Shown here one piece after another: positions 62,629 through 64,000 of a DNA stretch of 64,000 bases. Where the stretch lies: positions 1 through 64,000 of the forward strand of contig NZ_FOUG01000008.1 of the NCBI RefSeq assembly GCF_900114785.1, read 5' to 3'. Within the stretch, counting starts at the first letter, position 1. Each line of letters begins with the position of its first letter. The notes under the pieces are model-generated. The model had not been told where the DNA came from. It made no database searches and was given only the letters and a program-made list of their open reading frames with translations. The position numbers and the translations under genes are program-made. Source of the stretch: Variovorax sp. OV329. Its GTDB lineage: Bacteria; Pseudomonadota; Gammaproteobacteria; Burkholderiales; Burkholderiaceae_C.

Positions 62629-62663
62629 AAAAGCCCCGCAAGTCATGCACTTGCGGGGCTTTT
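62629..62663 (-). terminator. Terminator downstream of tRNA-Met
   Basis: AAAAGCCCCGCAAGT (62629-62643) and ACTTGCGGGGCTTTT (62649-62663) pair perfectly over 15 bp with a 5-base loop. On the minus strand a T-run with one C follows. It lies 7 bp past the tRNA 3' end and could also stop plus-strand transcripts. Confidence 0.9.
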
Positions 62664-62670
62664 CTGATTT

Positions 62671-62747
62671 TGGTGGCTCTTCACGGACTCGAACCGCGGA
62701 CCTGTGGATTATGATTCCATCGCTCTAACCGACTGAGCTAAAGAGCC
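62671..62747 (-). tRNA. tRNA-Met (anticodon CAT), elongator type
   Basis: A 77-base tRNA including an encoded CCA end (complement of 62671-62673). The acceptor stem is GGCTCTT / AAGAGCC, the D arm has GCTC / GAGC, the T arm CGCGG TTCGAGT CCGTG, and the anticodon loop reads ATCATAA, so the anticodon is CAT. The anticodon stem has one A-C mismatch at its base. It begins with G and pairs 1-72, so it is elongator rather than initiator; tRNA-Ile(CAT) is a lesser alternative. Confidence 0.9.
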
Positions 62748-62821
62748 GAGCCCTAAATTATAGCCGTGTTTTGCATAGCCCGGCAAGCTGGCCCGGCAGC
62801 TCCCAATGAGGTGCCTTGCTT

Positions 62822-64000
62822 TCAGGGGACCAGGGCCATGCGCCCCAGCAGCCCCAGCACGGCCAGCGCGAGCACCAGGGTGCACATCTGCCAGAAAAAC
62901 AGCGGGTGCCGTTGCGCCAGTGGAGGCACGCGTTCTCGGAGGAACTGCGGACCGGGCGCGCGCAGGTCGTGGACGAACTCGGAAACTGCTTCCTGTCGCC
63001 GCCCGGGCTCGGCTTGAAGGGCCTTGCGCAGCACGGCGTCCAGCCAGGCCGGCAGGTCCGGTCGCAGGTTGCGCAGCGGCTGGTAGCGGAGCCGGCGCAG
63101 CCCGGCCACGTTGCGCACCTGCGTCACCTGCAGGCCGTAGGGCAACTGGCCGCACAGCATCTGGTAGCTCAGCACGGCCAGCGAGAAGAGGTCGGATCGC
63201 TCGCCCACCGCGCCGCCCGAGAAGTACTCGGGCGCCGTGTACTGCAGCGATCCGGCGATGGCGGGCGCCGTGTCCGGCGAGCCCTCGGCCAGTCCGGCCA
63301 CTCGCACCGCCGCGAAGTCGATGATCTTCACCGTGCCGGCGGCGTCGATCATCACGTTCTCCGGCCGCAGGTCCTGGTGCAGCATTTCCTTGCCGTGGAA
63401 GGCCGCCAGGCCTGCTCCCAGCTGCGCCACGATGCGGCGCACGCTGTCCAGGTCGGGCCGCGGATGGTCGGTCATCCACTGGGCCAGCGTCTGGCCCTGC
63501 ACGTATTCCATGGCGACGTAGAGATGCCGGCGTGGGCGCTCGTCGGGCAGCGGACGCAGCACGTGCGGGCTGTTCAGCCGGCGCGCCACCCATTCCTCCA
63601 GCAGGAAGCCATCCAGGTGCGCCGCGTCCTCGCTCAGGTCCGTGGACGGCGTCTTGATCACCACCTGCCGCCCCGTGGCGTCGTCGACGGCCAGGTGCAC
63701 GTGGCTGCGCGCGCTCACGTGAAGAGGCCGCACGATGGTGTAGCCCTCGAAGCACATGCGCGGCGCGAGCGGCGGCGGCAGCGCCAGCGATTCGCGCATC
63801 GACTGCAACTGCTGCGGGTCGCCCGGGGGCAAGGCGTCCACGCGCAGCAGCTGCACCGTCATGTCGTCGTCACTGCCGCGTAACTGCGCATGATCTGCAA
63901 GGGCCTGCGCGGCGGCGTCGAAGTCGCCGGGCCAGCGCGCCAATGCGGCCTGCACGGCCGCGGCGTCCAGCCCCGTGTAGGCGCCATCGGTGGCTAGCAG
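62822..64000 (-). CDS. Bifunctional PP2C phosphatase / Ser-Thr protein kinase, partial
   Basis: The gene runs off the right end; 392 codons are visible and no start is in the window. The N-terminal part shows L-L-A-T-D-G at the very edge and D-D-D-M-T, the last metal-binding motif of PP2C phosphatases. The kinase domain then begins: V-V-I-K-T-P has the ATP lysine, H-Q-D-L-R-P-E-N-V is the catalytic loop, and I-D-F-A replaces the usual D-F-G. S-L-Q-Y-T-A-P-E-Y is the activation-loop end. A C-terminal helix (F-F-W-Q-M-C-T-L-V-L-A-L) anchors it in the membrane. Such fusions can both add and remove phosphate; the targets are unknown. Confidence 0.85.
   Translation of the reverse strand: MLATDGAYTGLDAAAVQAALARWPGDFDAAAQALADHAQLRGSDDDMTVQLLRVDALPPGDPQQLQSMRESLALPPPLAPRMCFEGYTIVRPLHVSARSHVHLAVDDATGRQVVIKTPSTDLSEDAAHLDGFLLEEWVARRLNSPHVLRPLPDERPRRHLYVAMEYVQGQTLAQWMTDHPRPDLDSVRRIVAQLGAGLAAFHGKEMLHQDLRPENVMIDAAGTVKIIDFAAVRVAGLAEGSPDTAPAIAGSLQYTAPEYFSGGAVGERSDLFSLAVLSYQMLCGQLPYGLQVTQVRNVAGLRRLRYQPLRNLRPDLPAWLDAVLRKALQAEPGRRQEAVSEFVHDLRAPGPQFLRERVPPLAQRHPLFFWQMCTLVLALAVLGLLGRMALVP

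Overview
This window is a stretch of high-GC bacterial chromosome with dense operons and short intergenic gaps. It looks like a betaproteobacterium of the order Burkholderiales, probably near Comamonadaceae (Variovorax, Ramlibacter and relatives). The reasons are the Bug-family solute receptor, the Ralstonia/Cupriavidus-type soluble formate dehydrogenase operon with its LysR regulator, an S-adenosylhomocysteine (SAH) riboswitch in front of ahcY, a long MHS-type transporter and the tyrS / M23 peptidase / anmK / erpA neighbourhood. The assignment rests on gene content read by eye, not on a database search.

Layout. 1-7047: the 3' end of a biotin-dependent carboxylase alpha subunit (probably methylcrotonyl-CoA carboxylase) and HMG-CoA lyase, both leucine breakdown, separated by four tightly overlapping surface-glycan genes and a 2-hydroxyacid dehydrogenase. 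7069-12191: alpha-carbonic anhydrase, OsmC-like protein, YbaK-type deacylase, DUF1289 protein, DsbA-fold isomerase, MHS transporter and a tiny membrane protein. 12219-21517: an amino-acid-type ABC receptor, a giant tandem UvrA paralogue (1914 aa) followed at 14 bp by a histone-deacetylase-like amidohydrolase, and a Bug receptor. 21637-26470: a DUF4399 protein, a HAD phosphatase overlapping prfC, and a poly-Gly lipoprotein. 26698-30600: SAH riboswitch, ahcY, tlyA, metF, rlpA. 30608-41158: rlmJ, rplM-rpsI, erpA, a PagL-like lipid A deacylase, anmK, an M23 peptidase, tyrS, an OmpA/FecR pair, a CDF metal transporter, dtd and a methyltransferase. 41161-46149: ybeY, phoH-like, ruvAB, and a sterol-desaturase/lysoplasmalogenase fusion. 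46286-54121: a hypothetical gene, fdsR and fdsGBA-fdhD-fdsD. 54118-60585: a lipase-like hydrolase, a small membrane protein, a LuxR-family LAL regulator and a chemoreceptor. 60586-62747: a small accessory patch with two near-identical promoter/leader/11-codon-ORF cassettes, an HNH-like gene, a helix-turn-helix gene, a DUF1311-like gene and a tRNA-Met. 62822-64000: a PP2C phosphatase/Ser-Thr kinase fusion running off the end.

How genes work together. ahcY and metF regenerate methionine from SAH and are placed under an SAH-sensing RNA; tlyA, an SAH-producing methyltransferase, lies between them. The fds operon makes an NAD-linked, cysteine-ligated molybdenum formate dehydrogenase with its sulfur-transfer chaperone (FdhD) and accessory FdsD.

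Most unusual features: the duplicated leader cassette (60702-60814 and 61546-61661), in which a palindrome fills the promoter spacer and an 11-codon peptide shares Gly5, Arg9, Pro10 and a final Ser/Thr; the tandem UvrA with a degenerate first zinc site; the ether-lipid-type fusion; and the glycan genes sitting between two leucine-catabolism genes.
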